The notes below the pieces were generated by a model. The model did not search any database. It was not told the DNA's origin and saw nothing but the letters and a program-made list of their open reading frames with translations. A DNA stretch of 44,710 nt, from the NCBI GenBank assembly GCA_029060305.1, contig JAIDUG010000040.1, positions 1-44,710 on the forward strand, in the 5' to 3' direction. The stretch comes from Ruminococcus sp. Lineage in GTDB: Bacteria > Bacillota > Clostridia > Oscillospirales > Ruminococcaceae. Below are positions 23,839 to 31,889 of the stretch, in pieces (positions within the stretch are counted from its first letter, which is position 1; each line of letters starts with the position of its first letter). The translations under genes were made by a program, and so were the position numbers.

Positions 23839-24372
23839 ATGTGGGAATGGTATAAATATGATATTGACGGAAAAAAACTGATTTGGTTTGAAATACATTG
23901 TTCTTTTCATGTAAGTTTGTATTTTACGGTATGTGAAGATAATGAACTGTATAAAGTTTACTGGCGTTATTCACTTTCAAATCCTGAACAACGTAAACTT
24001 TTTGAAGAATTACATAATGTTAAAGTTTCCTCATTGGGCGAACTTATAGAAACAGAAGAATATAAAGAAACTCTGCAAAAATATAGTCCCGTTTGTTCTG
24101 CTTTACTGAATGAAAATCAGAAAAATATAATTGATATATTTCTGAAAAAAGGTATAAATAAAGATGCAGATAAACCGCACGGACGTGACGGACATAGTTA
24201 TTTTATAGAAGTTTACTGTCCGAAGTACCAAAAATATCGTTGTTGGTGTGTACTTCCTGAAGAATGGTCTGTATTAGCAGACGTTATAAATATGCTTGTT
24301 GGTGTTTCACAGGCTGATTTTCAGAGATACGGAGCAAAAATTTATAAAGAAAAATTTTATTTTACCCCTTGA
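23839..24372 (+). CDS. Hypothetical protein, 177 aa
   Basis: I do not recognise this protein. It is soluble, slightly acidic, rich in Tyr and Trp (MWEWYKYDIDG, VYWRYSLSNPEQRKLFEELH, KYRCWCVLPEEWSVLAD), with an HGRDGHSYFIEVYCP segment. A strong CAGGAGG precedes the ATG. The stop codon overlaps the -35 box of the ylxM promoter, so the transcript has no obvious terminator of its own before ylxM. It follows the nitroreductase by 21 nt and probably belongs to the same transcript. Confidence 0.75.
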   Translation: MWEWYKYDIDGKKLIWFEIHCSFHVSLYFTVCEDNELYKVYWRYSLSNPEQRKLFEELHNVKVSSLGELIETEEYKETLQKYSPVCSALLNENQKNIIDIFLKKGINKDADKPHGRDGHSYFIEVYCPKYQKYRCWCVLPEEWSVLADVINMLVGVSQADFQRYGAKIYKEKFYFTP

Positions 24373-24397
24373 CAAATAAGAAATAATGTAGTATAAT
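24369..24397 (+). promoter_or_regulatory. Sigma-A promoter of ylxM-ffh-rpsP-khpA
   Basis: Perfect TTGACA (24369-24374), a 17-bp spacer and TATAAT (24392-24397). The -35 overlaps the stop codon of the preceding gene. Confidence 0.94.
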
Positions 24398-24433
24398 GTG
24401 TAAAGTGATTTTGGATTACAGGAGTTTCAGAAT

Positions 24434-24769
24434 ATGGCAAAGGAATTAAAATTCGTAATGTTGCTTGACTGTTACGGCGACTTACTTACAGAACATCAGC
24501 GGAATATAATGGAACTTTATTACTGTGAGGATTTGTCCCTTGCTGAAATCGGTAATCCTATTGGAATCACCCGTCAGGCAGTTCGTGACATAATAAAGCG
24601 TACCGAAAATATTCTGCTTAACTATGAAGAAAAACTCGGTTTTGCAGAACGTCTCGGAAAAATGCGTGAATGTTTCGGAAAAATTCTTGAAACTGCCGGA
24701 CAAATTGAAAACGACAATATCAGAAATATTATTACTTATGAAATAAAAAACGGTCTTGATTTATTGTAA
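24434..24769 (+). CDS. ylxM: YlxM/UPF0122 DNA-binding protein
   Basis: 111 aa. It is a sigma-70-region-4-like helix-turn-helix protein: LTEHQRNIMELYYCEDLSLAEIGNPIGITRQAVRDIIKRTENIL is the UPF0122 signature. The family is always found next to ffh, as here, and is implicated in the signal recognition particle pathway. CAGGAGTTTCAG precedes the ATG. It is separated from ffh by 15 nt. Confidence 0.93.
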   Translation: MAKELKFVMLLDCYGDLLTEHQRNIMELYYCEDLSLAEIGNPIGITRQAVRDIIKRTENILLNYEEKLGFAERLGKMRECFGKILETAGQIENDNIRNIITYEIKNGLDLL

Positions 24770-24784
24770 AGGGGAGGAAATCGC

Positions 24785-26173
24785 ATGGCATTTGAGGGTC
24801 TTTCCGAAAAACTGAATAACGTCTTTAAAAAACTGAAGTCAAGAGGAAAACTTACGGAAAGCGACGTAAAGGAGGCTATGCGTGAAGTCCGTCTTGCACT
24901 TCTTGAAGCTGACGTAAGCTATAAAGTTGTTAAAGACTTTGTAAAAGGTGTCACTGAGCGTGCAGTAGGTGAAGATGTTTTAGCAAGTCTCACACCGGCA
25001 CAGCAGGTTATAAAAATCGTAAATGAAGAACTCTGTTCGCTTATGGGTGACAGCAACGCACGTATAAATTTCGCTTCAAAACCGCCTACTGTTATTATGA
25101 TGTGTGGCTTGCAGGGTTCAGGAAAAACAACACATTCTGCAAAACTTGCAAAGCTCCTCAAAAAAGAGGGACACAGACCTTTACTTGCAGCGTGTGATAT
25201 ATACCGTCCCGCTGCTATAAATCAGTTGCAGGTGGTTGGAAAAAAAGCTGATGTTAAAGTTTTCGAGATGGGACAGATTGACCCTGTTATAATTGCTAAA
25301 CAGGCTCTTGCTTACGCAAAGGATTATGGTCACGATGTTCTTATTATAGATACCGCCGGAAGACTTCATATTGACGAAGCACTCATGCAGGAACTTGTCA
25401 ACATAAAAGAGGTTACTAAACCTAATGAAATAATGCTTGTAGTTGACGCAATGACCGGTCAGGACGCCGTAAACGTTGCACAATCTTTTGACGAATCTGT
25501 AGGGATTACAAGTGTTCTGATGTCAAAACTTGACTCTGATACAAGAGGCGGTGCTGCACTTTCCGTACTTGCTGTAACAGGTAAACCGATTAAATTTGTC
25601 GGTATGGGCGAAAAACTTGACGATTTTGAACAGTTTCACCCCGAAAGAATGGCTTCGAGAATTTTGGGAATGGGCGACGTTCTTACGCTTATTGAAAGGG
25701 CGGAAAACGTTATGTCACAGAAAGAGGCGGAAAGACTTACAAAGAAATTCAAGGAAAATACCTTTGATATGGACGACTTACTCGAACAGATGAAACAAAT
25801 CAAACGCCTTGGTTCAATGAAGTCAATTCTCGGAATGCTTCCCGGTCTTAACGGCAAAATCAAGGACGAGGATATTGACGAAAAGCAGTTTGACAGAATA
25901 GAAGCTATCATATATTCTATGACTAAAGCTGAACGTGCTAAGCCGTCAATAATAAATCCCTCACGTAAAAAGAGAATAGCTGCCGGTTCAGGTACAAAGG
26001 TCGAAGAAGTCAACAGACTGCTGAAACAGTTTGACCAGATGCAGTCAATGATGAAGAAATTTACTGGTAGCAACAATAAAATGGCTCTCAAAAAGGCAAG
26101 AAAAAGACTTGCTGGAATGAATTTCGATAAGATAACCGGAAAAGGCGGAGGAAATCTGCCTCCGATAGATTAA
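24785..26173 (+). CDS. ffh: Signal recognition particle protein Ffh
   Basis: 462 aa. The SRP54 GTPase binds signal sequences of nascent membrane and secreted proteins and pairs with FtsY. The N domain (~1-85) is followed by the G domain with P-loop GLQGSGKTTHSAKL (~106-119), DTAGR and SKLD, and by the methionine-rich M domain (~300-445) that binds SRP RNA and the signal peptide (FDQMQSMMKKFTGSNNKM). GGGAGG lies 9 nt upstream of the ATG. It is second in the ylxM-ffh-rpsP-khpA operon. Confidence 0.97.
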   Translation: MAFEGLSEKLNNVFKKLKSRGKLTESDVKEAMREVRLALLEADVSYKVVKDFVKGVTERAVGEDVLASLTPAQQVIKIVNEELCSLMGDSNARINFASKPPTVIMMCGLQGSGKTTHSAKLAKLLKKEGHRPLLAACDIYRPAAINQLQVVGKKADVKVFEMGQIDPVIIAKQALAYAKDYGHDVLIIDTAGRLHIDEALMQELVNIKEVTKPNEIMLVVDAMTGQDAVNVAQSFDESVGITSVLMSKLDSDTRGGAALSVLAVTGKPIKFVGMGEKLDDFEQFHPERMASRILGMGDVLTLIERAENVMSQKEAERLTKKFKENTFDMDDLLEQMKQIKRLGSMKSILGMLPGLNGKIKDEDIDEKQFDRIEAIIYSMTKAERAKPSIINPSRKKRIAAGSGTKVEEVNRLLKQFDQMQSMMKKFTGSNNKMALKKARKRLAGMNFDKITGKGGGNLPPID

Positions 26174-26276
26174 ATATATACTGGCAATTATGCTTTTTGA
26201 ATTAATAATATAAAAACAGCTTTCTTGCGGATATTTCCGCTTGATATACAAAAATTTTACCGGAGGTGAATATAAA

Positions 26277-26519
26277 ATGGCAGTTAAAATCAGACTCAGA
26301 AGAATGGGTGCTAAGAAAGCTCCTTTCTATCGTATAGTTGTTGCAGATTCAAGATACCCGAGAGACGGCAGATTCGTTGAAGAAATCGGCTACTATGACC
26401 CGACAAAAAATCCGTCTGTTGTAAAGGTTGACGCTGACAAGGCTAAGGACTGGATTAAGAAAGGCGCACAGCCTACTGATACAGTAAAGGTTATCCTCAA
26501 AAATGAGGGTGTACTTTAA
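26277..26519 (+). CDS. rpsP: 30S ribosomal protein S16
   Basis: 80 aa, normal for S16. The protein starts [26 protein letters not shown], the family signature, and contains [11 protein letters not shown]. The ATG at 26277 is selected over an upstream ATG because GGAGGTGA lies 7 nt before it. The usual downstream rimM, trmD and rplS genes are missing here; only khpA follows. Confidence 0.97.
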   Translation: MAVKIRLRRMGAKKAPFYRIVVADSRYPRDGRFVEEIGYYDPTKNPSVVKVDADKAKDWIKKGAQPTDTVKVILKNEGVL

Positions 26520-26594
26520 TTAAGACTTTTTTACGGAAGAGGGCAGACTTTATTGTCTTTTCCCTCTGTTCCGGAAGTCTGTGGAGGTTTTTTT

Positions 26595-26828
26595 ATGAAA
26601 GATTTACTTTACGCAATCGCGGCAGGACTGGTTGAAGATAAGTCCGCTATAAAGATTACTGAAGATGAACCCGATGCAGAGGGTGTTATTGTATTTCACC
26701 TTACAGTTGCACCGGACGATATGGGTCGTGTAATCGGCAAGCAGGGCAGAATTGCAAAGGCACTCCGTACAATTATGCGTGCAGGTGCTGCAAAGAGAGA
26801 CCTTAAAGTTTCTGTTACTATTGAATAA
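26595..26828 (+). CDS. khpA: KH-domain RNA-binding protein KhpA (YlqC)
   Basis: 77 aa. A single KH domain with the GxxG loop in MGRVIGKQGRIAKALRTIMR. KhpA binds small and messenger RNAs, usually with KhpB, and affects cell division and translation control in Firmicutes. The ATG at 26595 is preceded by GGAGG; the upstream in-frame ATG at 26553 lies before that site. It is the last gene of the ffh operon, followed by a strong terminator. A hairpin (GAGGG with CCCTC, about 26538-26570) lies between rpsP and khpA and may tune khpA expression. Confidence 0.93.
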   Translation: MKDLLYAIAAGLVEDKSAIKITEDEPDAEGVIVFHLTVAPDDMGRVIGKQGRIAKALRTIMRAGAAKRDLKVSVTIE

Positions 26829-26835
26829 TAATAAA

Positions 26836-26869
26836 ACCGTCGGAATTATTTCCGGCGGTCTTGTTTTTT
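26836..26869. terminator. Intrinsic terminator of the ffh operon
   Basis: ACCGTCGGAA pairs with TTCCGGCGGT (one mismatch) around TTAT, followed by CTTGTTTTTT on the plus strand. It also lies at the convergent end of the EAL-domain gene. Confidence 0.85.
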
Positions 26870-28784
26870 ATACTGCTGAACGTTTCAGAAAATTTTTAAG
26901 CTGTTCAATGGGAATGGGTTTTGAATACTTATAACCTTGCAGATAATTTGCGTTCATATTTACACAATGGTTTTCGTCGTTGTCGTCTTCCACACCTTCA
27001 AAAAGTACGGAATAATTCAGTTTGCTGAACATATTCGCAAAAGTGCTTACCATAAATTTTGAGGAATCGTTTTTCACTGACTCTATCAACATTGAACGGT
27101 CGAATTTTATTATATTAAACGGTATTTCCATTATACGCTCGAAATTTGAGTAACCAGTGCCGAAATCGTCGAGATAGAATTTAATTCCGAGTTCCTGAAG
27201 TTGAGTTACTTTCTGACGCATGAGGTTGAAATCAGCTTCACAACGGCTTTCCGTGATTTCTACCGCTATTTTATCGTATGGAATGTCGTTGTATTCAATG
27301 ATGTCACGGATTTCCTGACAGAACGTTTCATATTTTATGTCGAGTGCGGAAAAATTTACGGAAATACGGTTTATTTCATAATTTTCGCTGATAATGTTAT
27401 GTATTGCATGGCAGGTCTTATTGAGTATAATCATACTCAGCGTATGAATCATATTGTACTGTTCAGCAATCGGTATAAACTGGTCGGGAAATACTAAACC
27501 GGTATTGTCAAGTTTCAGTCGCATAAGTGCTTCCGCAGTATCGTAAGAATTTGTGAGAAGATTGAATACCGGCTGACAGTATACTAAAACCCTTTCATCG
27601 TTAAGGTCTTTTTTGGAAACTATGTCCTCAAGCTGACTGAGAATATAGTTATTGGTGTAATAATTCTTTATATCTTTTTCCGTAACTGTATGAAATTCGT
27701 TGATATTCATTTGATTTTCAACGTGGTCAATTATTTTCATATAGTCATTTACATTGACGATTTTGTCGGAAGTTTCCGTTACTATTATTTTGTAGTCGAT
27801 ATTGAATTTTTCGTAAATATTCCGCCTGAAGTTGTTTACAATGTTATCTATTAGTTTCTGATAATCGCTGTTTGATTTTTTTGGAATAGTAAGTACAATT
27901 CTTTCGTTATGGAAATGATACAGTATACCTTTTTTTATATTTCGACGACAGAAACCATAAAATTCATATTTAAGTTTTCCGGATTCGTTCATAGCCTTTG
28001 AAAAGTCCGTCATCATTATTGATAACATAACGGTAGGATTGTTTTTTTCGATAGCGTCGTTGAGTTCGTTTATAAGGAAACAGCCCGAAACTGCACCGGT
28101 TTTTATGTCATAAGGGTTTGAGTGAAACATAAAGATTATTCCTATTATCGGGAAGAAGTATGATATACAGGTAAATGAAATCTGATTGAAAAGTCCCTGA
28201 ATAATCATTACGAGTGCTGAAACAATATTTACACCTAAAAGTCCATAATAAATCTGCCTTATAACACGAGTTTTGTATTTTGTGATAATGTAGAATATTG
28301 CCAGCATTGAAAATATATAAAGAATTATGTATGGATTGAAATGTCTGTGAATAACGTTGTGACTATCGATATAGAAGCCGAAATGAAAAATCATTCCGAG
28401 TATGTCGAATATCGAAACAACCGTTATAAAAATTGCACATATAATACCATATCGTCGTTTTGTCTTATTCGGAATCCATAAAGGGTTATGCAGATACTGT
28501 ATATACATACATGGAATAAACGTAAGCGTAATATTATGAACAATCCGGAAGATATATATTACAATGGGCTTTATATTTTCGGAATATATAAGCATTTCGT
28601 AAATGACATTGGTTGTTGAGGCAAACCACGTTGTAAGAAGTATAAGCATGATTGAACGGAATTTAGTATTTTTGTTTATCTGTGTCTGCCATAACAGTAC
28701 AGACATTATCATACAAAGTGCTATTACTATAATATCACCAACAGGCATATAACCTGTGAGACTAATCTGTGTGGATTCATACAT
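26868..28784 (-). CDS. Seven-TM EAL-domain c-di-GMP phosphodiesterase
   Basis: 638 aa. Residues ~10-235 contain seven membrane spans, a MASE/7TM-type sensor. Residues ~240-385 resemble a GGDEF domain in size but have no GGDEF motif and are probably inactive. Residues ~395-635 form an EAL domain with catalytic features intact: AEALMRL, SVNFSALD (Asn), VEITES (Glu), LDDFGTGYSN (Asp-Asp), IKFDRSM (Lys), FEGVED (Glu) and LQGYKYSKP. It should hydrolyse c-di-GMP. The ATG at 28784 is preferred over 28793 because AAAAGGG lies ~9 nt upstream of it but abuts the first ATG. A consensus promoter lies at 28849-28877. Confidence 0.92.
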   Translation of the reverse strand: MYESTQISLTGYMPVGDIIVIALCMIMSVLLWQTQINKNTKFRSIMLILLTTWFASTTNVIYEMLIYSENIKPIVIYIFRIVHNITLTFIPCMYIQYLHNPLWIPNKTKRRYGIICAIFITVVSIFDILGMIFHFGFYIDSHNVIHRHFNPYIILYIFSMLAIFYIITKYKTRVIRQIYYGLLGVNIVSALVMIIQGLFNQISFTCISYFFPIIGIIFMFHSNPYDIKTGAVSGCFLINELNDAIEKNNPTVMLSIMMTDFSKAMNESGKLKYEFYGFCRRNIKKGILYHFHNERIVLTIPKKSNSDYQKLIDNIVNNFRRNIYEKFNIDYKIIVTETSDKIVNVNDYMKIIDHVENQMNINEFHTVTEKDIKNYYTNNYILSQLEDIVSKKDLNDERVLVYCQPVFNLLTNSYDTAEALMRLKLDNTGLVFPDQFIPIAEQYNMIHTLSMIILNKTCHAIHNIISENYEINRISVNFSALDIKYETFCQEIRDIIEYNDIPYDKIAVEITESRCEADFNLMRQKVTQLQELGIKFYLDDFGTGYSNFERIMEIPFNIIKFDRSMLIESVKNDSSKFMVSTFANMFSKLNYSVLFEGVEDDNDENHCVNMNANYLQGYKYSKPIPIEQLKNFLKRSAV

Positions 28785-28848
28785 GGAAATCATCCCTTTT
28801 TCACGAGCAGTTTTTTTAATTTAATAACGAATTTTACCAATTATACAT

Positions 28849-28877
28849 ATTATATCATTTTTTATTCATAAAGTCAA
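28849..28877 (-). promoter_or_regulatory. Sigma-A promoter of the EAL-domain gene
   Basis: On the minus strand, TTGACT (28877-28872), a 17-bp spacer and a perfect TATAAT (28854-28849). Confidence 0.85.
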
Positions 28878-29061
28878 TAAAAATATCCTTTTTAACATAT
28901 AGAAAGATTTTTCACATTTTACAGCAATTTAACCAAATCTTTAATTAACATATTTTTTAATTAATATTATAAAAATCACAAAATATTTTTTGTACTTTTT
29001 GTTATATTCTACAGAATATATTTTTTAGTTATTACAATATGGATAATATTGAAAAAGTTTC

Positions 29062-29090
29062 TTGAAAATATGATAATTCTGTGTTATAAT
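29062..29090 (+). promoter_or_regulatory. Sigma-A promoter of the Thr-rich lipoprotein
   Basis: TTGAAA (29062-29067), a 17-bp spacer and a perfect TATAAT (29085-29090), ~28 nt before the ribosome binding site AAAGGAG. Confidence 0.85.
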
Positions 29091-29124
29091 TATGTTATGT
29101 TAATTAAAAAGGAGATTTTCTATT

Positions 29125-30603
29125 ATGAAAAAATTAATAGCACTTTTAGTTGTCTGTACGATGATGACCGGTGCTTTTGCTTCATGCGGAGACGATAAGC
29201 AGAACGAAAGTTCAGCAGAAAAGAGCATTTCCGAAGCTGAAACAAAAGCAACCGAATCTGATACAGAAGAAGAAACTACTGAAAAGGAAACTTCCACCGA
29301 AAAGACTACTAGGGAAAAAACGACAGAAGAAAAGACTACTACAGAAAAAACTACCGAAGAGACGACAACAACACAAACAACTACCGAAAAGACAACGACA
29401 AAATCTGCAACTACTAATAAGACGACAACTACAGAAACTACAACAAAATCCGCTGACGACGACGAGTCAGAAGAAAGTATACTCGGTATGTGGTATATTG
29501 AAGATGACGACTTAACAATGGGATTTGACTTCAAAGATAAAAGCAATCTCAGTATGTGGATTGATATTACCGATGTGGTACATTTCAGTGGAAACGATTT
29601 TATTATTGACGGCGATGTTTTGAATCCTGATAGTATTTCTTATGACGGTACTACATTCTCAATAAATGTTGACGGTCAGGATTTATGGACTATGACAAAA
29701 GAATCAGGAAGCACTGACAGTTATGACGGAGAATACAAAATGGTAAGCGGTATTATGTACGACAGTGTGGCACTTTATGAGGGTGTTGACGTTTACGTTA
29801 TAGTAAAAGGTGATACAATGTTAGCCGATTACAGAAACGCATTGACATATAGTGTTGACGAAGATAAAATTGCGATTATCGGTCTTGATACAATCGACTT
29901 CAACGAAAAAGAAACTCTTGATACAACTTACGAAATCAAAGACGGTACACTTACTATAAAGGATTTTGACGAAGACGGCGACTGCATTATGAAACGTTTT
30001 GATATTACCACATTCAAATCCGAAAACGATAATAAAATAACAGAAGAAAATATAATAGGTGCATGGCGTTTGTCTGACGATAAATACGGATTAAGATTTA
30101 ATGAAAACGGTACAGGTAATTTGTTTGTAGACTCTACTGAAATGCTTCAGTTTGCTGACGACGGAAATTTCATTATTTCTAATACATATTTTGAACCTGA
30201 GGAAATTAACTATGACGGTACAACATTCTCAATAGATATTGATGATACTGATATGCTTACTATGACAAGAAACGGTGACAGCAATCCCGACAGTTTCAAC
30301 GGTAAATATACCATTAAGAGCGGTGCTTACTATGACGGTATGATTGATTCAATTGGCGATAGTTTCGGAATTGAATCGGAAGATGTTGTTGTATATTTGA
30401 TTGTTGACGGCGAAAAAACTTTCGTTGAATTTGCCGGAGTTTTCATTTATTCTGTTGAAAAAGGAAGCCTTGTTTTTGAAGGTCTTGAAAATATCGGTAT
30501 TTCAGACGGTAGTCTTGTACCGTGTAAAATGTCAGAAAATGGAATTATTCTTACAGGCGACAACAAAGAAAAAAGAACTTTTGAAAAGACTGATTTACAA
30601 TAA
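29125..30603 (+). CDS. Lipoprotein with long Thr/Glu/Lys-rich linker and two repeated domains
   Basis: 492 aa. A signal peptide with lipobox AFASC (C21) is followed by ~90 residues of low-complexity Thr/Glu/Lys repeats (~25-110) and then two related ~185-residue domains. Repeat 1 (~116-300) starts EESILGMWYIEDDDLTMGF; repeat 2 (~307-490) starts EENIIGAWRLSDDKYGLRF. Both contain SYDGTTFSI-like and TMT-x-GS/GD-x-S-x-GKY-like segments, the look of lipocalin-type or DUF5640-type small beta-barrels that measure excess growth of a signal. The function is unknown; it is surface-exposed and monocistronic. The antisense reading of the linker (a Val/Ser-rich open frame) is an artefact. Confidence 0.85.
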   Translation: MKKLIALLVVCTMMTGAFASCGDDKQNESSAEKSISEAETKATESDTEEETTEKETSTEKTTREKTTEEKTTTEKTTEETTTTQTTTEKTTTKSATTNKTTTTETTTKSADDDESEESILGMWYIEDDDLTMGFDFKDKSNLSMWIDITDVVHFSGNDFIIDGDVLNPDSISYDGTTFSINVDGQDLWTMTKESGSTDSYDGEYKMVSGIMYDSVALYEGVDVYVIVKGDTMLADYRNALTYSVDEDKIAIIGLDTIDFNEKETLDTTYEIKDGTLTIKDFDEDGDCIMKRFDITTFKSENDNKITEENIIGAWRLSDDKYGLRFNENGTGNLFVDSTEMLQFADDGNFIISNTYFEPEEINYDGTTFSIDIDDTDMLTMTRNGDSNPDSFNGKYTIKSGAYYDGMIDSIGDSFGIESEDVVVYLIVDGEKTFVEFAGVFIYSVEKGSLVFEGLENIGISDGSLVPCKMSENGIILTGDNKEKRTFEKTDLQ

Positions 30604-30605
30604 AA

Positions 30606-30637
30606 ATAAAAGGACGGTTAACAGCCGTCCTTTTTTA
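30606..30637. terminator. Bidirectional intrinsic terminator
   Basis: AAAAGGACGG pairs with CCGTCCTTTT around TTAACAG, with T-runs on both strands. It sits between the convergent lipoprotein and dnaJ genes and abuts the dnaJ stop. Confidence 0.92.
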
Positions 30638-31798
30638 TCAGAGGTCGAATTTTTTCTTGAGTTTATCGAAGAAACTCTGACGCTTTGTGTAATTTTTTTC
30701 TGAAAGTGATGCCTCAAATTCTCTGAGCAAATCTTTCTGTTTTTTTGTAAGGTTTTTCGGTACTTCAACATAAATTGTCACGTACTGATTGCCACGGTCT
30801 GAACGTTGCAGTTTCTGTACGCCCTTGCCTTTGAGACGGAAAACAGTGCCTGTCTGAGTACCCTCGCTGATGTTATATTTAACGTCTCCGTCAATAGTAG
30901 GAACAGTTATTTCAGCACCCAGAACAGCTTCCATATAAGTAACAGGAATATCGCAATGAATGTCAAATCCGTCACGCTTGAAAATATCGTGTGATTTTAC
31001 GGAAACGTTGATAAGCAAATCACCGTTAGGACCACCATTCACACCGCAATCGCCCTGACCGCTCAGACGTATTGTCTGTCTGTCGTCGATACCTGCCGGA
31101 ATATCAACAGAAACTGTCTTCTGCACCTTGATTCTTCCGATACCACGGCATTTCTGACAGGGATTCTTGATAATTTTTCCCTTACCGGAACAGCGTGAGC
31201 AGGTTCTTGTTGATGTGAGATTTCCGAACATACTGTTCTGAGTAACACGTACAGTACCACGTCCCTGACAGTCGGGACAGGTTTCTGAAGTTGACGAGCT
31301 GTCCGCACCTGTACCTCTGCATATATCACAGGTATTCATTCGGTTGACTTTGATTTCTTTTTTAATACCTTTGCACGCTTCCATAAAATTTATAGATACA
31401 GATTCCTGAATATCCGAGCCACGTCGTGGAGAGTTTGCGTTGGAGCGTGAGGAAGAACCTCCGCCGAAACCGAAACCACCGAAAATATTTTCAAAAATGT
31501 CGCTCATATCGCCGAAACCACTCATTCCACTGGTGAAACCGCCCATTCCACCGCCACCGTTGTAACTGGGGTCTACACCGGCGTGTCCGAACTGGTCATA
31601 GCGTTGTTTTTTGTCGGGATTGGAAAGAACTTCATAGGCTTCATTGACTTCTTTCATTTTGTCTTCGCAAGTAGGGTCATCGGGGTGTAAGTCAGGGTGA
31701 AATTCCCTTGCTTTTTTCTTGTAAGCCTTTTTTATCTCATCATCCGAAGCACCTTTCTGTATGCCAAGCACTTCATAATAATCTCTTTTATCAGCCAT
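30638..31798 (-). CDS. dnaJ: Chaperone DnaJ
   Basis: 386 aa. The J domain (~1-70) has the HPD motif in ARKFHPDLHP; a Gly/Phe-rich region follows (~72-130); the zinc-finger domain carries four CxxCxGxG motifs (CDICRGTG, CPDCQGRG, CSRCSGKG, CQKCRGIG); the C-terminal substrate-binding domains occupy ~215-386. It stimulates DnaK ATPase and delivers unfolded clients. It is the last gene of the hrcA-grpE-dnaK-dnaJ operon, separated from dnaK by 91 nt that contain a hairpin. Confidence 0.97.
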   Translation of the reverse strand: MADKRDYYEVLGIQKGASDDEIKKAYKKKAREFHPDLHPDDPTCEDKMKEVNEAYEVLSNPDKKQRYDQFGHAGVDPSYNGGGGMGGFTSGMSGFGDMSDIFENIFGGFGFGGGSSSRSNANSPRRGSDIQESVSINFMEACKGIKKEIKVNRMNTCDICRGTGADSSSTSETCPDCQGRGTVRVTQNSMFGNLTSTRTCSRCSGKGKIIKNPCQKCRGIGRIKVQKTVSVDIPAGIDDRQTIRLSGQGDCGVNGGPNGDLLINVSVKSHDIFKRDGFDIHCDIPVTYMEAVLGAEITVPTIDGDVKYNISEGTQTGTVFRLKGKGVQKLQRSDRGNQYVTIYVEVPKNLTKKQKDLLREFEASLSEKNYTKRQSFFDKLKKKFDL

Positions 31799-31843
31799 AA
31801 ATACTTCTCCGTTCTAAAAATATACTCCATATAAACACCACAA

Positions 31844-31865
31844 GGGCGAAAGAAATATTCCGCCC
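31844..31865 (-). other. Hairpin between dnaK and dnaJ
   Basis: On the minus strand GGGCG pairs with CGCCC around a 12-nt AT-rich loop. No T-run follows, so it is more likely an mRNA stability or processing element than a terminator; such a device would allow dnaK to be made in excess of dnaJ. Confidence 0.5.
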
Positions 31866-31889
31866 CGTGAATAATATTTGATTTTTGAA

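Larger units (their letters stand above)
28785..29124. other. AT-rich divergent intergenic region
   Basis: 340 bp between the divergent EAL gene and the Thr-rich lipoprotein. It contains one consensus promoter for each side (28849-28877 minus, 29062-29090 plus), a tandem TTTAATTAA/TTAATTAAT pair near 28939-28968, and otherwise only AT-rich sequence. No operator or small RNA gene is recognisable. Confidence 0.6.

Noticed and set aside
29100..29546. Val/Ser-rich open frame on the minus strand
   Set aside because: It is the antisense of the Thr/Glu/Lys repeat stalk; low-complexity repeats keep several frames open.
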